From NCBI RefSeq assembly GCF_001547525.1, contig NZ_LNJP01000004.1, positions 186,001-250,000 on the forward strand: 64,000 nt of DNA, given 5' to 3'. The position numbers and the translations under genes are program-made. The first letter of the stretch is position 1. The number at the start of each line of letters is the position of its first letter. Source of the DNA: Burkholderia anthina. GTDB taxonomy: Bacteria; Pseudomonadota; Gammaproteobacteria; Burkholderiales; Burkholderiaceae. Below are positions 24,189 through 33,044 of the stretch, in pieces. The notes beneath the pieces are model-generated. The model saw nothing but the letters and a program-made list of their open reading frames with translations. It was not told where the DNA came from and made no database searches.

Positions 24189-24917
24189 ATGCCGACCTCA
24201 TTCGTTTCCGCCGACCACGACGCCGCCGACTGGCGACGCACGCTGCGCGCGTGCGTGGACGCGTTCGACGCATTCGCGAGCCCGTCGGCGATCGTGTTCT
24301 ATCGGCTCGACCACAGCGGCGAGCCGGCCGATTTCGAGCTGTTCGGGATGCCGGAATCGATGCATCGCACCTATGTCGCCCGCTACCGGATGCTCGATCC
24401 GCTGCATCCGTCGCGCTGCGCGTCGGGCGAATGCGCGGTCGTCACGCTCGCATCCCAACTGCCTGACGAAAGACGCGCCGCGTCCGCGTACTGGACCCGG
24501 TTTCTGCGGCGGCACGACGTGGCCGACGTCGTCGAGATCTGGCTGCGCGACGCGGGCCGCACGGTCGGCGCGTTCTCGCTGCTGCGCTTCGGCATGGGCG
24601 ACGCGAACGGCAACGGCACGGCAGGACGGTTCGCACCCGGCGAGATCGACGCGCTCGCGCGGCTGCAACCTGTCGCCGAAGCCGCGCTGAGCCCGCTGCT
24701 GCGCGTGCGGCGCGGAATCCACCGGATCGGTTGCGAGGAACGGCTGACCTACCGCGAGGAGCAGATCGCACGGCTCGTGCGCGACGGCCGCTCGAACAAG
24801 GAGATCGCGCGCGATCTCGCGCTCGCGCAACCGACGATCAAGACCCACCTGATGCGCATGTACCGCAAGCTCGGCGTGTCGAATCGCACGGAGCTGGTCG
24901 GCGCATTGTTCCTGTAA
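24189..24917 (+). CDS. LuxR-family transcriptional regulator
   Basis: A 242-aa regulator. The N-terminal ~160 residues are an unassigned sensor domain (no receiver Asp pattern; partly reminiscent of autoinducer-domain or GAF-like folds but I cannot name it). The C-terminal NarL/LuxR HTH is at ~183-240: LTYREEQIARLVRDGRSNKE, then TIKTHLMRMYRKLGVSNRTE. It precedes the aldehyde dehydrogenase gene by 169 bases and carries its own copy of the cluster promoter element, so it is a member, and maybe a controller, of the amine regulon. Confidence 0.85.
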   Translation: MPTSFVSADHDAADWRRTLRACVDAFDAFASPSAIVFYRLDHSGEPADFELFGMPESMHRTYVARYRMLDPLHPSRCASGECAVVTLASQLPDERRAASAYWTRFLRRHDVADVVEIWLRDAGRTVGAFSLLRFGMGDANGNGTAGRFAPGEIDALARLQPVAEAALSPLLRVRRGIHRIGCEERLTYREEQIARLVRDGRSNKEIARDLALAQPTIKTHLMRMYRKLGVSNRTELVGALFL

Positions 24918-24980
24918 TCGCGCTGCCGGCCGGCCCGCGAGATCGTGCAATTCGATGCGCGATCGTCTTGCCGATGACGC

Positions 24981-25025
24981 GCTGCCAATTTGCGCTCACC
25001 GGGCGCGATCCCTCGTCGATACAGT
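24981..25025 (+). promoter_or_regulatory. Amine-cluster promoter element 2 (upstream of the aldehyde dehydrogenase)
   Basis: GCTGC-CAA-TTTGC (24981-24993), then GCTCACCGG, then TACAGT at 25020-25025 with the same 32-base offset as element 1. TGCC[G/A]ATTTG[T/C]GCTCACCGG is nearly identical between elements 1 and 2. Confidence 0.6.
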
Positions 25026-25086
25026 GGTCCGACGCCCGCGTGCCTTACCGGCACGCGGCCCAGCCACGACAATCAACGAGACGCCC

Positions 25087-26589
25087 ATGAGCAACACGAA
25101 CTTCGTCGCCGTCAGCGACACCGTGCGCACCTTCGTCGCGCGCGATTTCGGCCTCTTCGTCGACGGCGCCATGCAGCCCGCGCATGCGGCGGCACGCCTC
25201 GACGTGTACAACCCGGCCACGGGCGAGCGGCTCGCCACCGTCGCGGACGCCGACGCACACGACGTCGACCGCGCGGTCGCCAGCGCGAAACACGCGTTCG
25301 ACGCGCGCGTGTGGAGCGGGCTGCGGCCGGCCGAGCGCGAGCGCATCCTTCTGAAACTCGCGGACCTGATCGAAGCCGACGCCGAAACGCTCGCGCAGCT
25401 CGAAACGCTGAACCAGGGCAAGTCGATTCACGTGTCGCGCGCGATCGAAGTCGGCGCGAGCGTCGAATACGTGCGCTACATGGCCGGCTGGGCGACCAAG
25501 ATCACCGGCCAGACGCTCGACGTGTCGATTCCGTTTCCGCCCGGCGCGCGCTATACGGCCTATACGCGCAAGGAGCCCGTCGGCGTGGTCGCCGCGATCG
25601 TGCCGTGGAATTTCCCGCTGATGATCGCGGTGTGGAAACTGATTCCCGCGCTCGCGGCCGGCTGCACGATCGTGCTGAAGCCGTCGCCGGAAACGCCGCT
25701 CACCGCGCTGCGCCTCGCCGAGCTCGCGCGTGACGCCGGCGTGCCGCCCGGCGTGTTCAACGTCGTTACGGGCGGGCGTGTCTGCGGCGCGGCGCTCGCG
25801 AGCCATCCGTCGATCGCGAAGATCTCGTTCACCGGGTCGACCGCGACCGGCAAGCTGGTCGGCGCGGCGGCCGTGCAGAACATGACGCGCTTCTCGCTGG
25901 AGCTCGGCGGCAAGAACCCGATCGTGATGCTCGACGACGTCGACGTCGCGCAGGCGCTCGACGGCGTCGCCGCCGGCGCGTTCTTCAACCAGGGGCAGGT
26001 GTGCGCGGCCGCGTCGCGCCTTTATGTGCATCGCAGCAAGTTCGCGCAGCTCGCGGACGGCCTCGCGGGCGTCGCGCGGTCGATGAAGCTCGGCGCGGGG
26101 CTCGACACCACCGCGCAGATCAACCCGCTCGTGTCCGCGCACCATCGCGACAAGGTGGTCGAGCACATCGAAGGCGCGCGCCGCGCGGGCCTCACGTTCC
26201 TCGCGGGCGGCACGCCGGCCGACGATCTGCCCGGCTATTACGTGAAGCCGGCCGTGATCGCCGATCCGCATCCGGACAGCGCGATCGTGCGCGACGAGGT
26301 GTTCGGCCCGGTGATCGTCGTCGTGCCGTTCGACGACGCGGCCGACGCGATACGCCTCGCGAACGCGTCGCCGTACGGCCTCGCCGCGAGCATCTGGAGC
26401 AACGACCTGAAGCGCGTGATGAATCTCGTGCCGCGGATCGAGGCCGGCACCGTGTGGGTGAACTGCCATATCCCGCTCGATCCGTCGATGCCGTTCGGCG
26501 GCTACAAGCAATCGGGCATCGGCCGCGAATTCGGGCAGTACGCGATCGAAGGCTTCACCGAAACCAAATCCGTGTGCATCGCGCACTGA
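25087..26589 (+). CDS. NAD-dependent aldehyde dehydrogenase (phenylacetaldehyde/aminoaldehyde type)
   Basis: A 500-aa ALDH. NAD-site WNFP (174-177), general base Glu272 in LELGGKNP, catalytic Cys306 in NQGQVCAAASR and C-terminal PFGGYKQSGIGRE are all present, so it should be active. Overall it resembles FeaB/BetB-like enzymes that oxidise aldehydes made from amines. It is the first gene of an operon with the omega-aminotransferase 61 bases downstream, so it most likely oxidises the aldehyde produced by that enzyme to the carboxylate. Substrate chain not deducible. Confidence 0.92.
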   Translation: MSNTNFVAVSDTVRTFVARDFGLFVDGAMQPAHAAARLDVYNPATGERLATVADADAHDVDRAVASAKHAFDARVWSGLRPAERERILLKLADLIEADAETLAQLETLNQGKSIHVSRAIEVGASVEYVRYMAGWATKITGQTLDVSIPFPPGARYTAYTRKEPVGVVAAIVPWNFPLMIAVWKLIPALAAGCTIVLKPSPETPLTALRLAELARDAGVPPGVFNVVTGGRVCGAALASHPSIAKISFTGSTATGKLVGAAAVQNMTRFSLELGGKNPIVMLDDVDVAQALDGVAAGAFFNQGQVCAAASRLYVHRSKFAQLADGLAGVARSMKLGAGLDTTAQINPLVSAHHRDKVVEHIEGARRAGLTFLAGGTPADDLPGYYVKPAVIADPHPDSAIVRDEVFGPVIVVVPFDDAADAIRLANASPYGLAASIWSNDLKRVMNLVPRIEAGTVWVNCHIPLDPSMPFGGYKQSGIGREFGQYAIEGFTETKSVCIAH

Positions 26590-26650
26590 CGCGCGGGCCG
26601 ATCCGACCACCGCAAAAACTGCAACAACCGATCCGAAAGTGGAGACTGCA

Positions 26651-27991
26651 ATGAGCTACAACGAAGCGAAGTTCTGGCACCCGATGCTGCACCCGAACGA
26701 AATGAAACAGCGCAAGCCGATCCGCATCGTGCGCGGCGACGGCTGCTACGTGTTCGACGAGACCGGCAAGCAACTCGTCGACGGCGTCGCGGGTCTGTGG
26801 AACGTGAACGTCGGCCACAACCGTCAGGAAGTGAAGGACGCGATCGTGCGCCAGCTCGACGAGCTCGAATACTTCCAGCTGTTCGACGGTATCTCGCATC
26901 CGCGCGCCGAGGAGCTGTCGAAGAAGGTGATCGACATGCTCGAACCGGAAGGGATGCGCCGCGTGCTGTACAGCTCGGGCGGCTCCGATTCGATCGAGAC
27001 CGCGCTGAAGATCGCGCGCCAGTACTGGAAGGTGCGCGGCCAGGCCGATCGCACGAAGTTCATCTCGCTGAAGCAGGGTTATCACGGCACGCATTTCGGC
27101 GGCGCGTCGGTGAACGGCAACACGGTGTTCCGCCGCAACTACGAGCCGAATTTGCCCGGCTGCTTCCACGTCGAGACGCCGTGGCTGTACCGCAATCCGT
27201 TTACGCAGGACCCGGAGGAACTCGGCCGAATCTGCGCGGAAATGCTGGCGCGCGAGATCGAGTTCCAGAGCCCCGACACCGTCGCCGCGTTCATCGCGGA
27301 GCCGATCCAGGGTGCGGGCGGCGTGATCGTGCCGCCGGCCAACTACTGGCCGCTCGTGCGCGAGGTGTGCGACCGCTACGGCGTGCTGCTGATCGCCGAC
27401 GAAGTCGTGACGGGCTTCGGCCGCAGCGGCAGTATGTTCGGCAGCCGCGGGTGGGGCGTGCGCCCGGACATCATGTGTCTCGCGAAGGGGATTTCGTCGG
27501 GCTACGTGCCGCTCGGCGCGACGGTCGTGAACGCGCGGATCGAGGACGCGTTCGCCGCGAACGCCGATTTCGGCGGCGCGATCATGCACGGCTACACGTA
27601 CGCCGGCCACCCGGTCGCATGCGCGGCCGCGATCGCGAGCCTCGACATCGTCGTGAAGGAGGATCTGCCGGCGAATGCGGCGAAGCAGGGCGCGTATCTG
27701 CTCGAGGCGCTGCGGCCGTTCGCGGAACGCTTCGCGGCGGTCGGCGAGGTGCGCGGCAAGGGGCTGATGCTCGCGCTCGACCTCGTCGCGAACAAGGACA
27801 CGCGCGAGCCGATCGATCCGCTGTCCGGCTACGCGAACGCGGTCGCGGAAGTCGCGCGCGAGAACGGCGTGCTGGTGCGCCCGGTCGGCACGAAGATCAT
27901 CCTGTCGCCGCCGCTCGTGATCCAGCGCGAACAGCTCGACCGGATCGTCGACGCGCTCGCCGCCGGCTTCGAGGCCGTGCCGTTCGCATGA
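26651..27991 (+). CDS. Class III omega-aminotransferase (PLP-dependent)
   Basis: A 446-aa aminotransferase of the beta-alanine/putrescine/taurine:pyruvate type. PLP features: SSGGSDSIETALK (phosphate loop, ~108-120), YHGTH (144-148), Asp250 in LLIADEVVTGFGR, and Schiff-base Lys279 in CLAKGISSGY. GGAG (26641-26644) is 6 bases before ATG. Operonic with the upstream aldehyde dehydrogenase. It would move an amino group from a terminal amine to pyruvate, giving the aldehyde. The nearby permease and porin imply an external amine. Confidence 0.92.
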   Translation: MSYNEAKFWHPMLHPNEMKQRKPIRIVRGDGCYVFDETGKQLVDGVAGLWNVNVGHNRQEVKDAIVRQLDELEYFQLFDGISHPRAEELSKKVIDMLEPEGMRRVLYSSGGSDSIETALKIARQYWKVRGQADRTKFISLKQGYHGTHFGGASVNGNTVFRRNYEPNLPGCFHVETPWLYRNPFTQDPEELGRICAEMLAREIEFQSPDTVAAFIAEPIQGAGGVIVPPANYWPLVREVCDRYGVLLIADEVVTGFGRSGSMFGSRGWGVRPDIMCLAKGISSGYVPLGATVVNARIEDAFAANADFGGAIMHGYTYAGHPVACAAAIASLDIVVKEDLPANAAKQGAYLLEALRPFAERFAAVGEVRGKGLMLALDLVANKDTREPIDPLSGYANAVAEVARENGVLVRPVGTKIILSPPLVIQREQLDRIVDALAAGFEAVPFA

Positions 27992-28028
27992 CGGCCAACC
28001 CGCGGCGGCGGGTAAACGCCATCGCGGG

Positions 28029-28073
28029 TTTGCCGATTTGCGCTATGACCGGATTATTTTGCCTGCGTATTTT
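28029..28073 (+). promoter_or_regulatory. Amine-cluster promoter element 3 (upstream of the APC permease)
   Basis: TTTGC-CGA-TTTGC (28029-28041), then GCTATGACCGG, then TATTTT at 28068-28073 at the same 32-base offset. It lies 140 bases before the permease start codon, leaving a longer leader than at the other sites. Confidence 0.55.
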
Positions 28074-28212
28074 TTCGACATCGGATCACGGTGTGATCGA
28101 CAGGGGCCCCGGGCATCGACGCGCTGACGCACCGCCCGGGGCCGACCGCAAAGCATCTGGCCCCGGCCGCTGACGAAGCGCCGGTTCGGGCCAACCCACG
28201 AAGGAGACAACG

Positions 28213-29715
28213 ATGTCGGGATGGTCGGGAATGACCGGCGCCGCGGGCGATACGTCCGCCGGCTCGCCGGCTGAAGCAGGCGGCGGCGCCGCATTGAAGG
28301 CCGGTGCGGTCGGTTTCCCGACCGCGCTGGCGAGCGCGGTCGGCCTCATCATGGCGAGCCCGGTGATCCTCACCGCGACGTCGGGCTTCGGGATGGGCGG
28401 CTGGGCGTTCGCGGTCGCGATGATCGTCGCGTTCGTGATGATGCAGGCGCAGGCGACGACCTTCTCCGAAGCCGCCGCGATGCTGCCGACGGCCGGCTCG
28501 GTTTACGATTACCTGTCGTGCGGGCTCGGCCGCTTCTGGGCGATCACCGGCACGATTTCCGCGTATTTCCTCGTGCACGTGTTCGCCGGCACGGCGGAGA
28601 CGATCCTGAGCGGCATCATGGCGCTCGTGAACTTCGAATCGCTGAACGCGGCGTTCGAGAAGCACAACAGCGCGTGGCTCGTCGGCGTCGGCCTCGTGGT
28701 CACGTTCGCGATCACCAACATCATCGGCATCAAGGTGTTCAGCAAGCTGGAGATCGTGCTGACGGCCGGCATGTGGCTGTCGCTGATGACCTTCGGGATC
28801 CTCGGGCTCGCGGCCGCGCCGGCCGTGCATCTGGACGGCTGGTTCGGCGGCTCGGAAGTCGGTACGTCGATCCCGTCCGTGCTGTCGCTGGTCGGGATGG
28901 CGATGTTCATGTTCGTCGGCTGCGAGTTCGTCACGCCGCTCGCGCCGGAAATGAAGGCGCCGGGGCGCACGATTCCGCGCGCGATGGCGCTCGGCCTCGT
29001 CGGCGTCGCGATCTGCATGTTCCTGTACGGCGCGGCGATCCGCCGCCAGGTCGCGAACGTGCCGGTGAGCCCCGACGGCCTCACGCATCTGCTCGACACG
29101 CCGGGCGCGATCCCCGCGTTCGCGCTGCAGGTGCTCGGGCCGTTCGGGCGCGTGTGGTTCGGCATCGCGTTCCTGTGCGCGGGCGCCGCGACGATCAACA
29201 CGCTGATGGCCGGGCTGCCGCGCATCCTGTACGGGATGGCGATCGACGGGGCGCTGCCGCGCTGCTTCGCGTACCTGCATCCGCGCTTCAAGACGCCGGT
29301 GGTCGGCATCGTCGTGTCGGCGATCGTGCCGATCGTTCATGCGTGGCTGATCAACGGCAATCTCGACAGCATCCTCCACCTCGTGCTCGCCGCCACCTGC
29401 GCGTGGGGCACCGCGTACCTGCTCGTCACCGCGTCGGTCGTGATGCTGCGCATCCGCCGGCCTGACTTGCCGCGCCCGTACCGCTCGCCGCTGTTCCCGC
29501 TGCCGCAGATCGTGTCGAGCGTCGGCATCGTGCTCGCGATCTGGTACATCACGCCGCCTGGCATGAACCCGCGCGACATCTACGTGCCGTTCGGCGCGAT
29601 GCTCGGGCTCACCGCGCTGTATGCGCTGTTCTGGACGCTCGTCGTGCAGCGCCGGCATCCGTTCAGGCCGGTGCCGGTCGAGGACGTGCTGCGCAACGAG
29701 CACGTCGCGTCGTGA
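28213..29715 (+). CDS. APC-family amino acid/amine permease
   Basis: A 500-aa inner-membrane transporter with about 12-13 hydrophobic helices. A Gly/Ala-rich cytosolic N-terminus is followed by FPTALASAVGLIMASPVIL, then TTFSEAAAMLPTAGSVYDYL, the conserved APC Glu/Pro-rich segment, and CEFVTPLAPEMKAPGRTIPR. Homologues import amino acids, ethanolamine or polyamines by proton symport. It is translationally coupled to the DUF3156 gene (4-base overlap) and lies between the aminotransferase and the EutR-like regulator, so it is the probable importer of the pathway substrate. Confidence 0.9.
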   Translation: MSGWSGMTGAAGDTSAGSPAEAGGGAALKAGAVGFPTALASAVGLIMASPVILTATSGFGMGGWAFAVAMIVAFVMMQAQATTFSEAAAMLPTAGSVYDYLSCGLGRFWAITGTISAYFLVHVFAGTAETILSGIMALVNFESLNAAFEKHNSAWLVGVGLVVTFAITNIIGIKVFSKLEIVLTAGMWLSLMTFGILGLAAAPAVHLDGWFGGSEVGTSIPSVLSLVGMAMFMFVGCEFVTPLAPEMKAPGRTIPRAMALGLVGVAICMFLYGAAIRRQVANVPVSPDGLTHLLDTPGAIPAFALQVLGPFGRVWFGIAFLCAGAATINTLMAGLPRILYGMAIDGALPRCFAYLHPRFKTPVVGIVVSAIVPIVHAWLINGNLDSILHLVLAATCAWGTAYLLVTASVVMLRIRRPDLPRPYRSPLFPLPQIVSSVGIVLAIWYITPPGMNPRDIYVPFGAMLGLTALYALFWTLVVQRRHPFRPVPVEDVLRNEHVAS

Positions 29716-30302
29716 AGGCCGCGCTTGGCTCGCGGCGTGCGGCGCCCGATGCGCCGCCGCCCGGCCATCGGCCCGGCGCGATCGCCGCGCGCGTGCTCGC
29801 CGACCTGCGGGCCGTGCGCGACGCCGACGGGGTCGGTGGCGGCGTCTCGGCACGGCTGCCGAACGGCGTGCGCGTGGGCATCGACGAGCGCGTCGAGCGC
29901 CAGTTCCTGATGCATACGGTCAGCGTGACGGTGACGGCCGCCGTCGACGGCCCGGCCGCGCAGGGCAGCGCATGCGTGCGGCAGACCGGCTGGCTGCGCC
30001 GTACGGGTATCGAAGCCGTGCCCGCGCCCGGATGCGACCCCGTCTTCATCGACACGCTGGCCGCGCTGCTTGCCGGGCCGTCGCTGGCCGACGCGCTGCG
30101 TGGGCTGCACCTGACCGACTGCGCGATCGCCGCGCGCGACGGCCGCTGGACGCTCGCGATCGTGCCGTTCGGCGGTAGCGAGGTCGTGAACCGGATGCCG
30201 TCGTTTCGCCGCTATGTCAGGCTGATCGACGAGCAGGCCGCCGCGCTGTCGGCGGCCTGTCTTGCGTTCGAAGCCGCACTGCGCGGGATTTTGCGAGGGT
30301 AA
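29712..30302 (+). CDS. DUF3156-family protein
   Basis: A 196-aa protein matching, as far as I can recall, the DUF3156 family often found beside amine permeases. It starts with GTG whose last bases form the permease stop (GTGA overlap). After a Pro-rich N-terminus come ADLRAVRDADGVGGGVSARL, FLMHTVSVTVTA, and the C-terminal FGGSEVVNRMPSFRRYVRL. No catalytic motif or membrane segment is evident. Its coupling to the permease suggests a shared function in amine use. Confidence 0.7.
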   Translation: MKAALGSRRAAPDAPPPGHRPGAIAARVLADLRAVRDADGVGGGVSARLPNGVRVGIDERVERQFLMHTVSVTVTAAVDGPAAQGSACVRQTGWLRRTGIEAVPAPGCDPVFIDTLAALLAGPSLADALRGLHLTDCAIAARDGRWTLAIVPFGGSEVVNRMPSFRRYVRLIDEQAAALSAACLAFEAALRGILRG

Positions 30303-30371
30303 GCTGTGGCGATGCGTGCCGCATGAACCCGGCGGCCGCATCGAGGAATCAGGGTTTTACCGGAGGTGCCG

Positions 30372-31310
30372 ATGCTGTTCCAGTCACGCTCACACGAAGA
30401 CGTGCACGATCACGGGCTCGCGATCGCGGGCTGGCATCAGGTGTACCGTCAGATGACGCCGGGCCGTTTCAAGGGCACCGTCACGCAGGTGCTGTACGAC
30501 GATTTTCACTTTTTCCGGGAAACGACCAACCGGCGCGTCGCGCAAACCGGGCTCGCGCCGGCCGGGCGCACGTCGCTCGCGGTGCCGTTGTCCGTGCCGC
30601 TCGCGGGCACGTTCCAGGGCCAGCCGGTCGACGGCTATGCGCTGCTCGCGCTGCGCGCCGGCGAGGATTTCGAATTCCACACGCCGGAAGGGATGGGGCT
30701 CGTCGGGATCAGCGCGGCGTCCGACATGGTCGACGAGCTGTGCGAGGCCGAATTCGGCGCGGCCGGCGCGCGCCGGCTGCGGCACGTGACGCGGCTGTCC
30801 GACGCGCAGGGCGTCGCGCTCGGCGTGCGGCTGTCGTCGCTGATCGACGACGCGCAGCGCAATCCGGGCTGCCTCGAATACGCGGCCACCCGCAAGATGT
30901 TTCGCGACGCGATGCTCGGCATGTTCCTCGACGCGCTCGAACAGGGGATCGGCGTCGAGCGCCGCGACATCACGCACGCCACCTACAGCGACATCGTGAG
31001 CCGCTGCGAGAAGCATCTGCGCGACCGGCCCGAGGAACCCGTCACCGTGCTCGAACTCTGCCGCGCGCTGCGTTGCAGCCGTCGTACGCTGCAAACGAGC
31101 TTCCAGCGCGTGGCCGACGTCACGCCGGTCGGCTACCTGCGCACGATCCGGCTGAATGCGGTGCGCCGCCTGCTGCGCACGACGTCGGTGCGGCAACTCG
31201 GCGTCGGCGAAGCCGCCGCGAGCTGGGGCTTCACGCATCTCGGCTATTTCGCGCGCGAGTATCGCGACCTGTTCGGCGAGCTGCCGTCGCAAACCTTGCG
31301 TCCCGAATGA
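30372..31310 (+). CDS. EutR-like AraC-family regulator of the amine cluster
   Basis: A 312-aa regulator resembling E. coli EutR, the ethanolamine-utilisation activator, across its whole length: N-terminal GLAIAGWHQVYRQMTPGRF matches ITAWQQIYDQLHPGKF, and the C-terminal AraC domain (~205-305) has EPVTVLELCRALRCSRRTLQ and GFTHLGYFAREYRDLFGE. ATG 30372 has GGAGG (30362-30366) 5 bases upstream; GTG 30366 overlaps that SD. It follows DUF3156 by 69 bases. No eutBC genes are present, so the ligand is probably a different amine. Best candidate for binding the TTTGC direct repeats. Confidence 0.87.
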   Translation: MLFQSRSHEDVHDHGLAIAGWHQVYRQMTPGRFKGTVTQVLYDDFHFFRETTNRRVAQTGLAPAGRTSLAVPLSVPLAGTFQGQPVDGYALLALRAGEDFEFHTPEGMGLVGISAASDMVDELCEAEFGAAGARRLRHVTRLSDAQGVALGVRLSSLIDDAQRNPGCLEYAATRKMFRDAMLGMFLDALEQGIGVERRDITHATYSDIVSRCEKHLRDRPEEPVTVLELCRALRCSRRTLQTSFQRVADVTPVGYLRTIRLNAVRRLLRTTSVRQLGVGEAAASWGFTHLGYFAREYRDLFGELPSQTLRPE

Positions 31311-31370
31311 CGCCTTCCCGCCGCGGCCGCGCCGCCGAGTATCGTCATGTGTCGCCCGTCCTCATCACCA

Positions 31371-31415
31371 TTTGCTGATTTGGGATAGAGGTCCGGAATT
31401 TTCGCTGGATACAGT
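31371..31415 (+). promoter_or_regulatory. Amine-cluster promoter element 4 (upstream of the porin)
   Basis: TTTGC-TGA-TTTGG (31371-31383), a GTCCGG block, then TACAGT at 31410-31415, again 32 bases after the reference A. The -10 region ATACAGT is identical to that of element 2. Confidence 0.6.
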
Positions 31416-31481
31416 CCTGCCACCCATATCGACAACACCATCGATTCGCACTGCGTATCGATGATCACGGAGGGGCGGGAC

Positions 31482-32693
31482 ATGAAGAACGGACGACGAC
31501 TGGCCGCAGCTGCGGCCATGCTGGGTTGCGCGCATGCGGCGCACGCGCAGACGACGGGGAGCGTGACGCTGTACGGCACCGTGGACACCGGCATCATCTA
31601 TTCGACGAACCAGCAGTTCACGCGCGCCGACGGCAGCACGGGCGGCGGCCATGCATGGCAGATGGGCGGCGGCAACCTCGTGCCGTCCCGTTTCGGCTTC
31701 CAGGGCGCCGAGCCGCTCGGCGGCGGCCTGAATGCGGTGTTCACGCTCGAGCAGCAGTTCCTGTCCGCGAGCGGGCAGGCGCTGCAGGGCGGCACCGCGT
31801 TCAGCCGGCAGGCGTGGGTCGGGCTGCGCCACGATTCGATCGGCACGCTCGGCCTCGGCCGCCAATACGATTCGTACACGGACATGCTCGGCGCGTACGT
31901 GTCGAGCAACAACTGGGCGACGCCGTATGGCTCGCACCTCGGCGACGTCGACAACCTGAATGCCGCGTTCAACTTCAACAACGCGGTGAAGTTCACCAGC
32001 GCCGATTTCAACGGCCTCACGTTCGGCGGCACGTTCAGCTTCGGCGGCCAGGCCGGCGATTTTTCCGCGAAGCGTGGCTATGCGGTAGCCGCGACGTACA
32101 CGCGCTCGCCGGTGGCCTTCTCGGTCGGCTACCTCGACCTGCACCAGCCGCTCGACGCGGCGCTCGGCGGCGCGAGCGGCTATATCGGTGATTTCGCGTG
32201 CGGCAACCCGGGCGCGATGTATTGTCTGCTGCAGGATGCGGGCTCGATGCGCGCGTTCGGCGCGGGCGGGTCGGTCACGCTCGGCGCGGCGACGCTCGCG
32301 CTGACCTATACGCATACGCGACTCGGCGACAGCCGCTATTTTTCGACCGCTGCGCAGCCGCGCACGCAGGCGTTCACGTTCGACGTCGGCGAGCTGAACG
32401 TCACGTACATGTTCACGCCGGCGCTGCAAGGCGGCGTCGCGTACATCTTCAACGCCGCGCATACGGACGGGCGCGGCACGACGCGGTTCCACCAGGTAAA
32501 CGTCGGCACGAACTACAGCCTGTCGAAGCGCACCGCGCTGTATGCGGTCGCGATCGGCCAGATCGCGAGCGGCACGGGGCTCGGCACCGATGCGGACGGC
32601 AACGCGGCGAACTATGCGCAGATTCCGGTGCTCGCGAACAGCAATTCGAGCCGGCAACTGGCGGTCATGGCCGGGATTCGCGTGAACTTCTGA
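31482..32693 (+). CDS. Outer-membrane porin of the amine cluster
   Basis: A 403-aa Gram-negative (beta-proteobacterial OmpC-like) trimeric porin: signal peptide to ~residue 23 (AHAAHA-Q), first strand GSVTLYGTVDTGIIYST, LGRQYD in the L3 region, and C-terminal Phe (AGIRVNF) needed for BAM assembly. ATG 31482 has GGAGGGG upstream; an in-frame ATG at 31461 is less likely. It shares the cluster promoter element, so it probably lets the amine substrate cross the outer membrane. Confidence 0.9.
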   Translation: MKNGRRLAAAAAMLGCAHAAHAQTTGSVTLYGTVDTGIIYSTNQQFTRADGSTGGGHAWQMGGGNLVPSRFGFQGAEPLGGGLNAVFTLEQQFLSASGQALQGGTAFSRQAWVGLRHDSIGTLGLGRQYDSYTDMLGAYVSSNNWATPYGSHLGDVDNLNAAFNFNNAVKFTSADFNGLTFGGTFSFGGQAGDFSAKRGYAVAATYTRSPVAFSVGYLDLHQPLDAALGGASGYIGDFACGNPGAMYCLLQDAGSMRAFGAGGSVTLGAATLALTYTHTRLGDSRYFSTAAQPRTQAFTFDVGELNVTYMFTPALQGGVAYIFNAAHTDGRGTTRFHQVNVGTNYSLSKRTALYAVAIGQIASGTGLGTDADGNAANYAQIPVLANSNSSRQLAVMAGIRVNF

Positions 32694-32749
32694 TCTGGCC
32701 GGGAAGGTCTGGCCGGGAAGGTCTGGCCGGGAAGGTCCGGCCGGGAAGG
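32694..32749. repeat. Four tandem 14-bp repeats after the porin gene
   Basis: Unit TCTGGCCGGGAAGG occurs three times exactly and once with one change, directly after the porin stop codon; degenerate copies continue to about 32777 (e.g. CTGGCCGGGCAGG). Purine/pyrimidine skew is low; no hairpin with a T run is formed. Confidence 0.85.
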
Positions 32750-32785
32750 TCCGGTTAGGAATCTCTGGCCGGGCAGGTCGGGCGC

Positions 32786-33007
32786 GTGCGCGACACATGG
32801 TCCCGCAAGGCGGGGCAGCCGGATCGCGCACGGCATCCCCGTCCGCGCTGGCATGGCGGCGGCACGCTGCCTGCGCTCTGCATCGACCTGACCGCATGGC
32901 CCGACAACGCGACGTTGACGATCGACCATCCGGACGGCGCGCTCGTGATCCACGACGATCGCCTGGATCGGGCATTCGACACGATACGTGTGAAGTTTCG
33001 ACTATAG
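32786..33007 (+). CDS. Possible small hypothetical protein
   Basis: A 73-aa frame from GTG 32786. The N-terminal 25 residues are Arg/Pro-rich and unlike a protein, but the second half (LCIDLTAWPDNATLTIDHPDG, here only as composition, then RAFDTIRVKFRL) has balanced composition and could be a beta-rich domain. It sits between the tandem repeats and the GNAT gene, has no clear SD and no recognised family. It may be a gene remnant. Confidence 0.25.
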   Translation: MRDTWSRKAGQPDRARHPRPRWHGGGTLPALCIDLTAWPDNATLTIDHPDGALVIHDDRLDRAFDTIRVKFRL

Positions 33008-33044
33008 TGACGGCCGTTCCAGACTGCCTGCCTGAATTGCCGTG

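Noticed and set aside
28054-29853. 599-codon minus-strand frame over the APC permease
   Set aside because: Dominated by Arg/His/Asp repeats, mirror of hydrophobic codons; no start or family.
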